From: Planctomycetes bacterium RIFOXYC2_FULL_41_27
GTDB lineage: Bacteria > Planctomycetota > Brocadiia > Brocadiales > Brocadiaceae
Assembly: GCA_001828645.1 (NCBI GenBank)
Contig: MHZD01000006.1
Coordinates: 1 to 5,070 of the forward strand
Direction of reading: 5' to 3'
DNA length: 5,070 bases
Below are positions 1-5,070 of this stretch, piece after piece (the stretch's first letter is position 1; each line of letters opens with the position of its first letter). The position numbers and the translations under genes are program-made. Below the pieces are notes generated by a model. That model was not told where the DNA came from. It saw nothing but the letters and a program-made list of their open reading frames with translations, and ran no database searches.

Positions 1-1339
1 CAATACGTATGGGCATATACAGTCCTTTCCCGTTTACCTTCGTTTCTTTCTGCACCGTCTTTAAGATATCCTTAAATATCTCAGGAGATAAGTTGTTCAG
101 CTTCTGGAGTTCCATAGAAAAGGCTGAAAGTATGGACTGCGAAGTCTCTGACGAAAGAAATTCAATATAATTTTCGCTGATTACAACATCCTTGAAAAAA
201 ATTTCTGATTCATGGACGATCTGAGACAGGCAGGATATATTGCCTCTTACGGCATCTATAATCAATTTTAATTTAATTCGATCGATTTTGGTTTCTTCCG
301 CAGAAACAAATCCTGCCTCCTGCAAATATGGTATTGCTAAGGTTACGAGTCTCTCCAAGTCCGCCTCACGGATGTATTGTCCACTTAGCCAGTCCAATTT
401 ATGTTGATCAAACACGGAGGCTGACTTACTCATGGAGCTTATCTCAAATGTATCAACAATGTCGCCGACTTTAAATTTCTCTTTTTTGTCCTTTGGCGAC
501 CACCCCAGCAGCATCATATAGTTAAGCAAACCCTCCGGTAAATAACCCAATTTGCGGTATTCAGAAATAGAAAAGGCGCCGTGACGTTTGCTCAACAAGG
601 TTCGATCAGCGCCCATGGTAAGCGACAGATGGGCAAATTGTGGAGGTTTTTGCTTTAAGGCATGAAAAAGTAATATATGACACGGTGTGTTTGATAAATG
701 GTCTTCTCCACGAATAACGTGTGTAATATTCATCATGGTGTCATCAATAGCAACAGCGAAGTGGAAAGAGGGTGTTCCGTCCGATCGCATGATTACAAAA
801 TCTCCCGTAAGACTCATATCAAATTGACAGGCGCCTCGAATCAGATCATCGAACACAACCAATTCGTCTGGTACTTTAAAACGAATGGTGCATCTTAGCC
901 CAGAAATTTCAAAGGCCTTTTTTTGTTTATCAGTTAGTTCCCGGCAACGATTGTCGTATCGAGGGGGCTTCCCCATGAGTTTTGCAATGCGCCTGCGTTC
1001 TTCCAGTTCTTCAGGGGTACAATAGCAACGGTATGCAAGTCCTTCTTTCAAAAATCTTTGGCAGATGTCATTATAGATATGCAACCGCTCTGACTGTAAA
1101 TACGGACTATACTGGCCGCCCACATCGGGTCCTTCCTGCCAGGTTATTCCTAACCAGTGGAGGTCTTCGATGAGTTGGGTCATGTATTTTTTCTCAGAGC
1201 GCGCAACATCGGTATCTTCGATTCTTAAGATAAAAGTACCCTCATGCCGTTTTGCAAACAACCAGTTGAAAACAGCTACGCGTGCATTGCCAATGTGTAA
1301 GAGACCTGTAGGTGAAGGTGCAAAACGAACACGAATCAT
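1..1339 (-). CDS. gltX: glutamyl-tRNA synthetase, C-terminus beyond window
   Basis: Class I aminoacyl-tRNA synthetase that attaches glutamate to tRNA in the cytoplasm. The frame is open from the ATG at 1339 to the left edge, giving 446 residues; the family usually has about 470-490, so only the C-terminal tip of the anticodon-binding domain is missing. Visible signatures: FAPSPTGLLHIGNAR at residues 6-20 (the HIGH-type ATP site), LRIEDTD at 38-44, a probable zinc site C105-x-C107 with Y128 and C132, VIRGEDH at 208-214, and LLSKRHGA at 248-255 (the KMSKS-type loop, with Leu in place of its first Lys). The start follows a weak GAG-type ribosome site (TTGAGAATCAATG) and lies 27 bases after the methyltransferase stop, so co-transcription is likely. 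Whether the enzyme is discriminating, or also charges tRNA-Gln for GatCAB amidation, cannot be told here. Confidence 0.97.
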   Translation of the reverse strand, partial: MIRVRFAPSPTGLLHIGNARVAVFNWLFAKRHEGTFILRIEDTDVARSEKKYMTQLIEDLHWLGITWQEGPDVGGQYSPYLQSERLHIYNDICQRFLKEGLAYRCYCTPEELEERRRIAKLMGKPPRYDNRCRELTDKQKKAFEISGLRCTIRFKVPDELVVFDDLIRGACQFDMSLTGDFVIMRSDGTPSFHFAVAIDDTMMNITHVIRGEDHLSNTPCHILLFHALKQKPPQFAHLSLTMGADRTLLSKRHGAFSISEYRKLGYLPEGLLNYMMLLGWSPKDKKEKFKVGDIVDTFEISSMSKSASVFDQHKLDWLSGQYIREADLERLVTLAIPYLQEAGFVSAEETKIDRIKLKLIIDAVRGNISCLSQIVHESEIFFKDVVISENYIEFLSSETSQSILSAFSMELQKLNNLSPEIFKDILKTVQKETKVNGKGLYMPIRI

Positions 1340-1366
1340 TGATTCTCAAAAGAATTATTAAAAAGT

Positions 1367-2170
1367 TTATTTATAGTTTTTTCTTGAAACAACAATATCT
1401 TGAAGTGTTTTATCTGCATTTTCTTCTCGTCCACACCAAGAGCCGTATACGATATTAGTAATTTCATAATTATTTTGTCCATATATTTTCTTCAACCATT
1501 CTTCGTCAACTCCAATTAAACGTTCATTAGCATCAGTGTCCCTTGCCCAGTAGTTGTCATATCGATAGTTCAACAGTTTACGACCTTGCTTGACAAGGGT
1601 TTTACTGCTCAATCCTTGGTTGTCTAAAAGCAATGATTCATTGTTTACTATAAAGTATGTTGCGAGCACGATTGCTCCTGGTTTTAATACTCTTTTGATT
1701 TCAGACAGATAATGTGATATTTCAGATGGTAATAAATGGGTAAAAATTGAATTTAAATAAACAATGTCAAAAACATTATTATAGTAAGGGAAAATATATT
1801 CAGCAGTTTTATGCTTTCCTGTGGGATTGTAATAGGAATGCCATAAATCAGCGTGATTAAAAGTGAAATTATGATACTTTTTTGCAATAGAGTTACTCCA
1901 GAATTCAATATATTCCTTATTTACTTCAAATGTCGAATATGTACCTTCTTTGATAACAGGTAAGAGGGCAGATATCAGCTTCCCTCCGCCGCATCCAATA
2001 TCCAATATGTTGCTTTTGGAGTTTAAATTGGCATATTTGACCAACCTTTGCAACTGTATTTGCCCGTCTTCCAAGAAGTCTCTTATAAGCTTGGATCTTC
2101 TCAGTCTTCGTGGAGGAATAATTACAGGATAATACTTTAAACGCTGGATAAAATCAGGTAAATTAAACAT
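1367..2170 (-). CDS. class I SAM-dependent methyltransferase, substrate unknown
   Basis: A 267-residue Rossmann-fold methyltransferase. Motif I is LDIGCGGGK at residues 56-64 (SAM-binding glycine loop). E82 in the FEVNKEY stretch is the likely ribose-binding acid, and D108 in NHADLW the likely adenine-side acid. FDIVYLNSIFTHL at 134-146 and LKPGAIVLATYF at 162-173 are the later core strands. The tail has GSWCGR (243-248) and LQDIVVSRK (256-264), a pattern I associate with methyltransferases of cell-surface polysaccharide loci; that is inference. The basic PPRRLRRSKLIR segment at 19-30 precedes the fold. There is no signal peptide or membrane segment, so it should be cytoplasmic. The start is 18 bases after the sppA stop, with only a weak AAGG about 14 bases upstream. 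Its G+C is about 34 % by hand count (1381-2160), against about 43 % in sampled sppA rows, suggesting separate origin. Substrate and pathway are unknown. Confidence 0.88.
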   Translation of the reverse strand: MFNLPDFIQRLKYYPVIIPPRRLRRSKLIRDFLEDGQIQLQRLVKYANLNSKSNILDIGCGGGKLISALLPVIKEGTYSTFEVNKEYIEFWSNSIAKKYHNFTFNHADLWHSYYNPTGKHKTAEYIFPYYNNVFDIVYLNSIFTHLLPSEISHYLSEIKRVLKPGAIVLATYFIVNNESLLLDNQGLSSKTLVKQGRKLLNYRYDNYWARDTDANERLIGVDEEWLKKIYGQNNYEITNIVYGSWCGREENADKTLQDIVVSRKNYK

Positions 2171-2188
2171 ATATTTAATAAAAACCTT

Positions 2189-3277
2189 TTAATTACAAGA
2201 TTTGCCGTTGGAACTGCCTGTCCAAAGGTACATGGGTTTGGTGTTACCCTGCTCATGGAGTTGAGAGATATCCAGTTTAATAGTGCTATTTTGAAAAAGC
2301 CTTCCGGACATCAGGCCAAAGAGGTCGGCCAGGCCGTAATGTTTTTCGTATCTTATGATAGTTGCTTCCGTAAGTCCCGCCAGTTTTTTTACCAAACCGA
2401 CGGCATCCTCCAGGTAGCCTAATTGATCAACCAGTCCCTTTTCAAGGGCTTGCTTGCCAGTATAGATTCTTCCATCTGCGATTTTCTTGACTGTTTCAAT
2501 ATCCAGCTTCCTCCCTGTGGATACCACATTTACGAATTGCATGTACATTTCATCGATGATATTTTTTAGGATAGCATTTTCTTCAGGAGTCATAGGTTTG
2601 AGTGGTGAGCCGATTTCTTTCATATCACCAGATGCAATAGAGCTATCCTTTATGCCGTATCGATTGATAAGTTCTGCAACATTTATTAAAGGCATGATTA
2701 CCCCTATACTTCCCGTAATTGTAGTAGGATGCGCAATAATGGCATCAGCCGCAGAGGATATGTAGTATCCGCCGGAAGCGGCTATGTCTTGCATGTAAAC
2801 AACGACCTTTTTTTTGGTGTCGGCTTTAAATTTTATGATATTGTTGTAGATAATGTCACTTGCCGTGATCCCACCGCCTGGACTGTCTACCTCAAGCAGA
2901 ACGGCCTTGACATGGGCATCAGTAGAGGCTTGTTCGAGTTGTTGCTTCACGACCTCAACAATGCTGGGTTTTTCAATAAATAAACCTTCTGCCGATTCAC
3001 TGCTCAATATGCCTTTAATTGAGATTATGGCAATCTTGTCTTCTCCGCTTCCTTCTACAATGGTTTCTGCAACTTGTTTCTTACCGGTGGCGCTTGTGAC
3101 GAATGCCTTACTTAGTACAAGAGAGCCTATGAAGAGTGTAAATAACAATAGCGTGCATAAGAAAAAGAATATGGCGAAACCTATAGCGACCCAAAAACCA
3201 ACACCCCTGGTTTTTTTGACATATATAGGTTGCCATCCCACGCCTGGTGTGGCAACATTGGGTTGTGTATCTGACAT
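2189..3277 (-). CDS. sppA: signal peptide peptidase SppA, short (36K) type
   Basis: Membrane-anchored serine protease of family S49 that degrades remnant signal peptides and other membrane-associated peptides. The 362-residue length matches the short, single-domain bacterial form rather than the roughly 600-residue E. coli type. A cytoplasmic N-terminus of about 27 residues leads into one hydrophobic segment (about 28-56). The S49 domain follows: SIKGIL at 86-91, DSPGGG at 131-136, AASGGYYI at 166-173 with S168 as nucleophile, GSIGVI at 189-194, and SGDMKEIGSP at 216-225 with K220 as general base. The S168-K220 spacing of 52 equals that of the B. subtilis SppA Ser-Lys dyad (147/199, from memory). 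The ATG at 3277 has AGGAAG 9 bases upstream, starting right after the mazG-like stop. The last 30 or so residues (NGKSCN end) are low-complexity and not recognised. Both catalytic residues are present, so it should be active. Confidence 0.96.
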   Translation of the reverse strand: MSDTQPNVATPGVGWQPIYVKKTRGVGFWVAIGFAIFFFLCTLLLFTLFIGSLVLSKAFVTSATGKKQVAETIVEGSGEDKIAIISIKGILSSESAEGLFIEKPSIVEVVKQQLEQASTDAHVKAVLLEVDSPGGGITASDIIYNNIIKFKADTKKKVVVYMQDIAASGGYYISSAADAIIAHPTTITGSIGVIMPLINVAELINRYGIKDSSIASGDMKEIGSPLKPMTPEENAILKNIIDEMYMQFVNVVSTGRKLDIETVKKIADGRIYTGKQALEKGLVDQLGYLEDAVGLVKKLAGLTEATIIRYEKHYGLADLFGLMSGRLFQNSTIKLDISQLHEQGNTKPMYLWTGSSNGKSCN

Positions 3278-3286
3278 AATTCTATT

Positions 3287-3292
3287 CTTCCT
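3287..3292 (-). promoter_or_regulatory. ribosome binding site of sppA
   Basis: AGGAAG on the minus strand begins immediately after the TAA of the mazG-like gene and ends 9 bases before the sppA ATG. It supports the sppA start at 3277 and suggests that sppA is translated from the same message as mazG. Confidence 0.75.
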
Positions 3293-3580
3293 TTATTTTT
3301 CTATACAAATGCAAGGAATACCGTGACAAACGGGACATCCTGCTGTGTATTTACTAATCGTTTCTTCTATCCTAATACCCGATAAACTTGCCAGAGAAAA
3401 GAGCCACGCAAGCACGTCGGCAAACTCTTTTTTAAGTTCTTCTTTATTGTTTTCCCGTAATGCGCGGGAAAGTTCACCGACCTCTTCGGTAAACCACATA
3501 AAGGTTTTGGGCAAACCGCGTTTTGCGTCTTTTTTTAAATAGGTCTCTTCGATGAGTTTCTGGAATTTATCAATATCCAT
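3293..3580 (-). CDS. MazG-like nucleotide pyrophosphohydrolase with C-terminal cysteine cluster
   Basis: A 95-residue all-alpha NTP pyrophosphohydrolase of the MazG superfamily. Such enzymes hydrolyse nucleoside triphosphates to monophosphate and pyrophosphate, often as house-cleaning of non-canonical nucleotides; the substrate here is unknown. The metal-binding pattern is complete: E32, E33 and E36 (EEVGE), then E52 and D55 (EFADV), matching EExxE...ExxD. After the fold, the C-terminus carries C82-x2-C85-x4-C90-x-C92, a possible metal knuckle. I choose ATG 3580 (MDIDKFQ) because it begins at the MazG helix. A longer in-frame start at 3745 would add proline/glycine-rich residues encoded by the palindromic repeat and overlap the end of ubiX. 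No strong Shine-Dalgarno is seen; the best candidate is GAAG about 13 bases upstream, inside the 12-bp flanking repeat. The sppA start follows after 15 bases. Confidence 0.88.
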   Translation of the reverse strand: MDIDKFQKLIEETYLKKDAKRGLPKTFMWFTEEVGELSRALRENNKEELKKEFADVLAWLFSLASLSGIRIEETISKYTAGCPVCHGIPCICIEK

Positions 3581-3585
3581 TGCAT

Positions 3586-3597
3586 TTATAAATCTTC
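3586..3597. repeat. left 12-bp flanking direct repeat
   Basis: TTATAAATCTTC on the plus strand, identical to 3696-3707. It lies just upstream of the mazG-like start codon, 4 bases outside the CAGTTC end of the palindromic element. It is best explained as one half of a target-site duplication. Confidence 0.75.
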
Positions 3598-3601
3598 GTA
3601 T

Positions 3602-3695
3602 CAGTTCCCCCCCTCCCCTAACCCCTCCCACTAGGGGCGGGGGAAAAACGTTTCCTCCCCCTCGATGGGGGAGGTCAGGTGGGGGTGCTGAACTG
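3602..3695. mobile_element. 94-bp GC-rich palindromic, MITE-like repeat element
   Basis: A near-palindrome, very C-rich then G-rich, in a roughly 40 % G+C neighbourhood. It begins CAGTTC and ends GAACTG (6-bp terminal inverted repeats), centres on AACGTT at 3647-3652, and its two halves align as imperfect inverted copies. Each half contains its own hairpin (3622-3642 with one mismatch; 3654-3674 perfect). Perfect 12-bp direct repeats flank it, adjoining the right end exactly and 4 bases beyond the left end. It has no transposase, so it would have to be mobilised in trans. In the mRNA it would fold strongly between the ubiX stop and the mazG start. Similar C/G-rich palindromes are, to my recollection, dispersed in many environmental bacterial genomes and give spurious PPPLVGGVRGGG-like peptides. 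That it is multicopy here is inferred, not seen. Confidence 0.75.
3654..3674. repeat. perfect 8-bp GC hairpin inside the palindromic element
   Basis: CCTCCCCC at 3654-3661 pairs with GGGGGAGG at 3667-3674 around a 5-base loop (TCGAT on the plus strand). In the transcript the stem is followed by AAACG and then only five U residues, so it is not a canonical intrinsic terminator. It could stall polymerase or block RNase movement between ubiX and the mazG-like gene. Confidence 0.7.
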
Positions 3696-3707
3696 TTATA
3701 AATCTTC
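3696..3707. repeat. right 12-bp flanking direct repeat, includes ubiX stop
   Basis: TTATAAATCTTC on the plus strand, identical to 3586-3597 and directly adjoining the GAACTG end of the palindromic element. On the coding strand it supplies the last ubiX codons (E-D-L) and the TAA stop, so ubiX was left intact by the proposed insertion. Confidence 0.75.
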
Positions 3708-4310
3708 AATAGTAAGTATTTCCCCACTGTGCCATTCAGGAACAAGGGTGTGTGTTATATTCAACACGTCCAATATCTTGGCTACGATAAAATCCACCTG
3801 GTCCGCAATGGTCTTTGGATTGTGGTAAAATCCAGGCATTGCAGGCAAGATGCATGTCCCTGCAGAGGACAATTTCTGCATGGCCTCCAGATGGATTGCG
3901 GATAGTGGTGTTTCACGGGGTACCACCACGAGTTTCCGGCCTTCTTTGAGGGTTATACTCGCTGCGCGTTGAATGAGATTGTTTGAAATACCATGAGCAA
4001 TGGAGCAAAGTGTGTTCATGCTGCATGGAACGATAACCATTGCCTTGATGGGATATCGGCTGCTGGCAATAGTAGCGCCAATGTCTGAGTTGTTATAATA
4101 GATGATATTGTCCGTCGAGTAACCCAGAAATTCCCCAATATTTAGTTGGCTGCGGTTTAAATCGATCCCCAATTCATGCTTAATAACCAGGAAAGCCGCA
4201 TCCGATATGGACAAGTGGATATTGTATTCTTTTCTGCAAAGGACTTGTACGAGACGTTGGGCATAAGCAACTCCACTTGCGCCTGTAATGCCAATGATAA
4301 TATTTTCCAT
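3696..4310 (-). CDS. ubiX: flavin prenyltransferase UbiX
   Basis: Cytoplasmic enzyme that joins a dimethylallyl group to FMN, making the prenylated-FMN cofactor used by UbiD-family decarboxylases in ubiquinone, menaquinone-type and aromatic-acid pathways. The 204-residue length is typical. The flavin-binding start is IGITGASGV at residues 6-14; IVPCSMNTLCSIAHG at 93-107 is the conserved core; VVPRETPLSAIHL at 129-141 and ILPAMPGFYHNP at 154-165 are diagnostic. K122, R132, E133 and Y162 line up with the P. aeruginosa UbiX active-site residues K129, R139, E140 and Y169 (from memory) at a constant offset of 7. The residue matching R185 appears to be K178. ATG 4310 is set by AGGAG overlapping the TGA of the upstream CPBP gene, 9 bases away, implying coupled translation. 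No ubiD partner is in the window. Confidence 0.96.
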   Translation of the reverse strand: MENIIIGITGASGVAYAQRLVQVLCRKEYNIHLSISDAAFLVIKHELGIDLNRSQLNIGEFLGYSTDNIIYYNNSDIGATIASSRYPIKAMVIVPCSMNTLCSIAHGISNNLIQRAASITLKEGRKLVVVPRETPLSAIHLEAMQKLSSAGTCILPAMPGFYHNPKTIADQVDFIVAKILDVLNITHTLVPEWHSGEILTIEDL

Positions 4311-4315
4311 CGAAA

Positions 4316-4320
4316 CTCCT
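4316..4320 (-). promoter_or_regulatory. ribosome binding site of ubiX
   Basis: AGGAG on the minus strand overlaps the final base of the CPBP gene's TGA stop and ends 5 bases before the ubiX ATG. This is the best Shine-Dalgarno site in the window. It fixes the ubiX start and suggests translational coupling to the CPBP gene. Confidence 0.8.
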
Positions 4321-5027
4321 CACACGTGAAAAGGTTTTAACACAGTGAGCACGTCATATATGGCGTGTGTATAAACAACGACGCCTAATCCCCGAAACAT
4401 GAAGATGGCTGATAGAACCAGCCCGGATAATAATCTGAACATAAAACTCGCATACGTAAAACTATCTTTTAAAGTTCCTGTATAGTGCACCGTGGCGAAT
4501 ATTAAGGCGCCTATCAAGACACTTGCAATTGCACTGAGGGGTTTCTTTATTTTTAATAGCCTTGTAAATACAAAATAAAGTACCGTGATTAAAAGAAGTC
4601 GAAATACAATTTCTTCATAAACCCCCGCTCCAACAGAAAGAACAATGCCTTGCCACATATTCGTGGAAAAAAGTTTGGCAAGGGTGAGAGGATACAACAC
4701 CTCGTAAACGACAAAGCCGAGTACATATCCCACGAAAAGCGCATAGACCGCACCTTCCATGAGCATTGGGATAAATATCAAGGAACTAAAGCTATAATCC
4801 TTTTCTATATAAAATACCGATACAAAAAGAAAAGCAATAACCAACAAATTAAATATCAAAGAACCATTTTTACCAAATAAAATCAGAGGCGTTTTAATGA
4901 CAACATCAGCGGTATTCTTGATTCCCGAGCCTTGCATCGCAATTCCAACTTCATATAAGACCAACAGGGGAAGGATAAATATAAAACTGTTGGCCAGGCT
5001 CTTTGAACGATGGTAATACGATTTCAT
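4320..5027 (-). CDS. CPBP-family intramembrane metalloprotease
   Basis: A 235-residue polytopic membrane protein of the CPBP/Abi family (PF02517 type; relatives include CAAX-processing Rce1). Its three family motifs are intact: E138-E139-x3-R143 (YEEIVFR), F177-x3-H181 (FATVH) and H221-x3-D225 (HAIYD). The glutamates and histidines form the presumed metal/water-activating site within the membrane. Hydrophobic stretches at about 12-31, 57-75, 83-111, 126-155, 164-182, 196-212 and 214-230 suggest about seven membrane segments. The substrate is unknown; bacterial members range from peptide processing to immunity functions. ATG 5027 gives the short N-terminus expected before the first helix (RSKSLANSFIFILPLL). 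Only a weak UAGG lies upstream, and the frame stays open to the right window edge, so a longer start is not fully excluded. It leads into ubiX after 9 bases and may be the first gene of the operon. Confidence 0.9.
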   Translation of the reverse strand: MKSYYHRSKSLANSFIFILPLLVLYEVGIAMQGSGIKNTADVVIKTPLILFGKNGSLIFNLLVIAFLFVSVFYIEKDYSFSSLIFIPMLMEGAVYALFVGYVLGFVVYEVLYPLTLAKLFSTNMWQGIVLSVGAGVYEEIVFRLLLITVLYFVFTRLLKIKKPLSAIASVLIGALIFATVHYTGTLKDSFTYASFMFRLLSGLVLSAIFMFRGLGVVVYTHAIYDVLTVLKPFHV

Positions 5028-5055
5028 GTACGTAAATTTGCCTAGAAATAGCGTT

Positions 5056-5064
5056 AGTATAGCA
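5056..5064 (-). promoter_or_regulatory. possible extended -10 promoter element
   Basis: The minus strand reads TGCTATACT, matching the extended -10 form TGnTATAAT at all but one base. It lies about 28 bases before the CPBP start codon and would give a leader of roughly 20 bases. Any -35 box falls beyond the window edge, so this is only a candidate promoter for the six-gene block. Confidence 0.3.
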
Positions 5065-5070
5065 GTCGAT

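Noticed and set aside
1333..1345. Interrupted palindrome GAATCA-A-TGATTC over the gltX start codon, and a 5-bp hairpin at 1342-1355
   Set aside because: Both are too short, with too little stem or loop for a convincing regulatory structure in AT-rich sequence; chance is sufficient.
698..1361. Three short plus-strand open frames of 63-66 residues
   Set aside because: All lie antisense to gltX and have no recognisable domains.
2853..3326. 157-residue plus-strand open frame
   Set aside because: It is antisense to sppA, whose catalytic motifs are unmistakable. Its translation shows no recognisable domain.
3602..3695. Intrinsic terminator between ubiX and mazG
   Set aside because: The hairpins are strong, but no U-tract directly follows a stem in the coding direction; the only U5 run is 5 bases after one stem, inside the larger palindrome. 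The flanking 12-bp repeats favour an insertion element.
3602..3695. CRISPR-like repeat array
   Set aside because: There is one inverted-repeat element with no regularly spaced direct repeats or spacers, and no cas genes.
3581..3745. Longer 150-residue form of the MazG-like protein starting at 3745
   Set aside because: The added N-terminus overlaps ubiX and is encoded by the palindromic repeat; the MazG fold begins at the 3580 ATG.
3293..5027. Phage-defence island read from CPBP/Abi plus MazG-like genes
   Set aside because: Both families occur in defence contexts, but here they sit among ubiX, sppA and gltX with no recognisable defence partner, so housekeeping roles are the simpler reading.

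Overview
The window is a tightly packed, fully co-directional block of six protein genes, all on the minus strand. Reading in the direction of transcription (right to left) they are: a CPBP-family intramembrane protease, ubiX (flavin prenyltransferase), a 95-residue MazG-type nucleotide pyrophosphohydrolase, sppA (membrane-bound S49 peptidase), a class I SAM-dependent methyltransferase, and gltX (glutamyl-tRNA synthetase), which runs off the left edge without its C-terminus. Gaps between genes are 9, 115, 15, 18 and 27 bases. All are operon-like except the 115-base ubiX-mazG gap, which is filled by an inserted repeat. No stretch over 300 bases lacks a gene.

The organism is a bacterium with moderate-to-low G+C (about 43 % in sampled rows of sppA) and Shine-Dalgarno sites such as AGGAG and AGGAAG. 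The GC-rich palindromic repeat resembles dispersed elements I associate with several environmental genomes, including anammox planctomycetes of the Brocadiales. That assignment is a weak inference; nothing in the window fixes the taxon.

The genes do not form one obvious pathway. Two are membrane proteases (CPBP, SppA). One makes the prenylated-FMN cofactor for UbiD-type decarboxylases (UbiX; no UbiD is visible). One probably hydrolyses nucleoside triphosphates (MazG-like). One charges tRNA with glutamate (GltX). The methyltransferase is markedly more AT-rich (about 34 % G+C by hand count) and resembles cell-surface-polysaccharide-type enzymes, so it may be a later arrival.

The most notable structure is a 94-bp, C/G-rich, near-palindromic element (3602-3695) with CAGTTC/GAACTG ends. 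It sits between ubiX and the mazG-like gene and is flanked by perfect 12-bp direct repeats (TTATAAATCTTC). One copy contains the ubiX stop codon and the other lies just upstream of the mazG start. This looks like a non-autonomous mobile repeat with a target duplication. Removing it restores a ubiX stop only 5 bases from the mazG start. I found no evidence of a wholly new multi-gene system.
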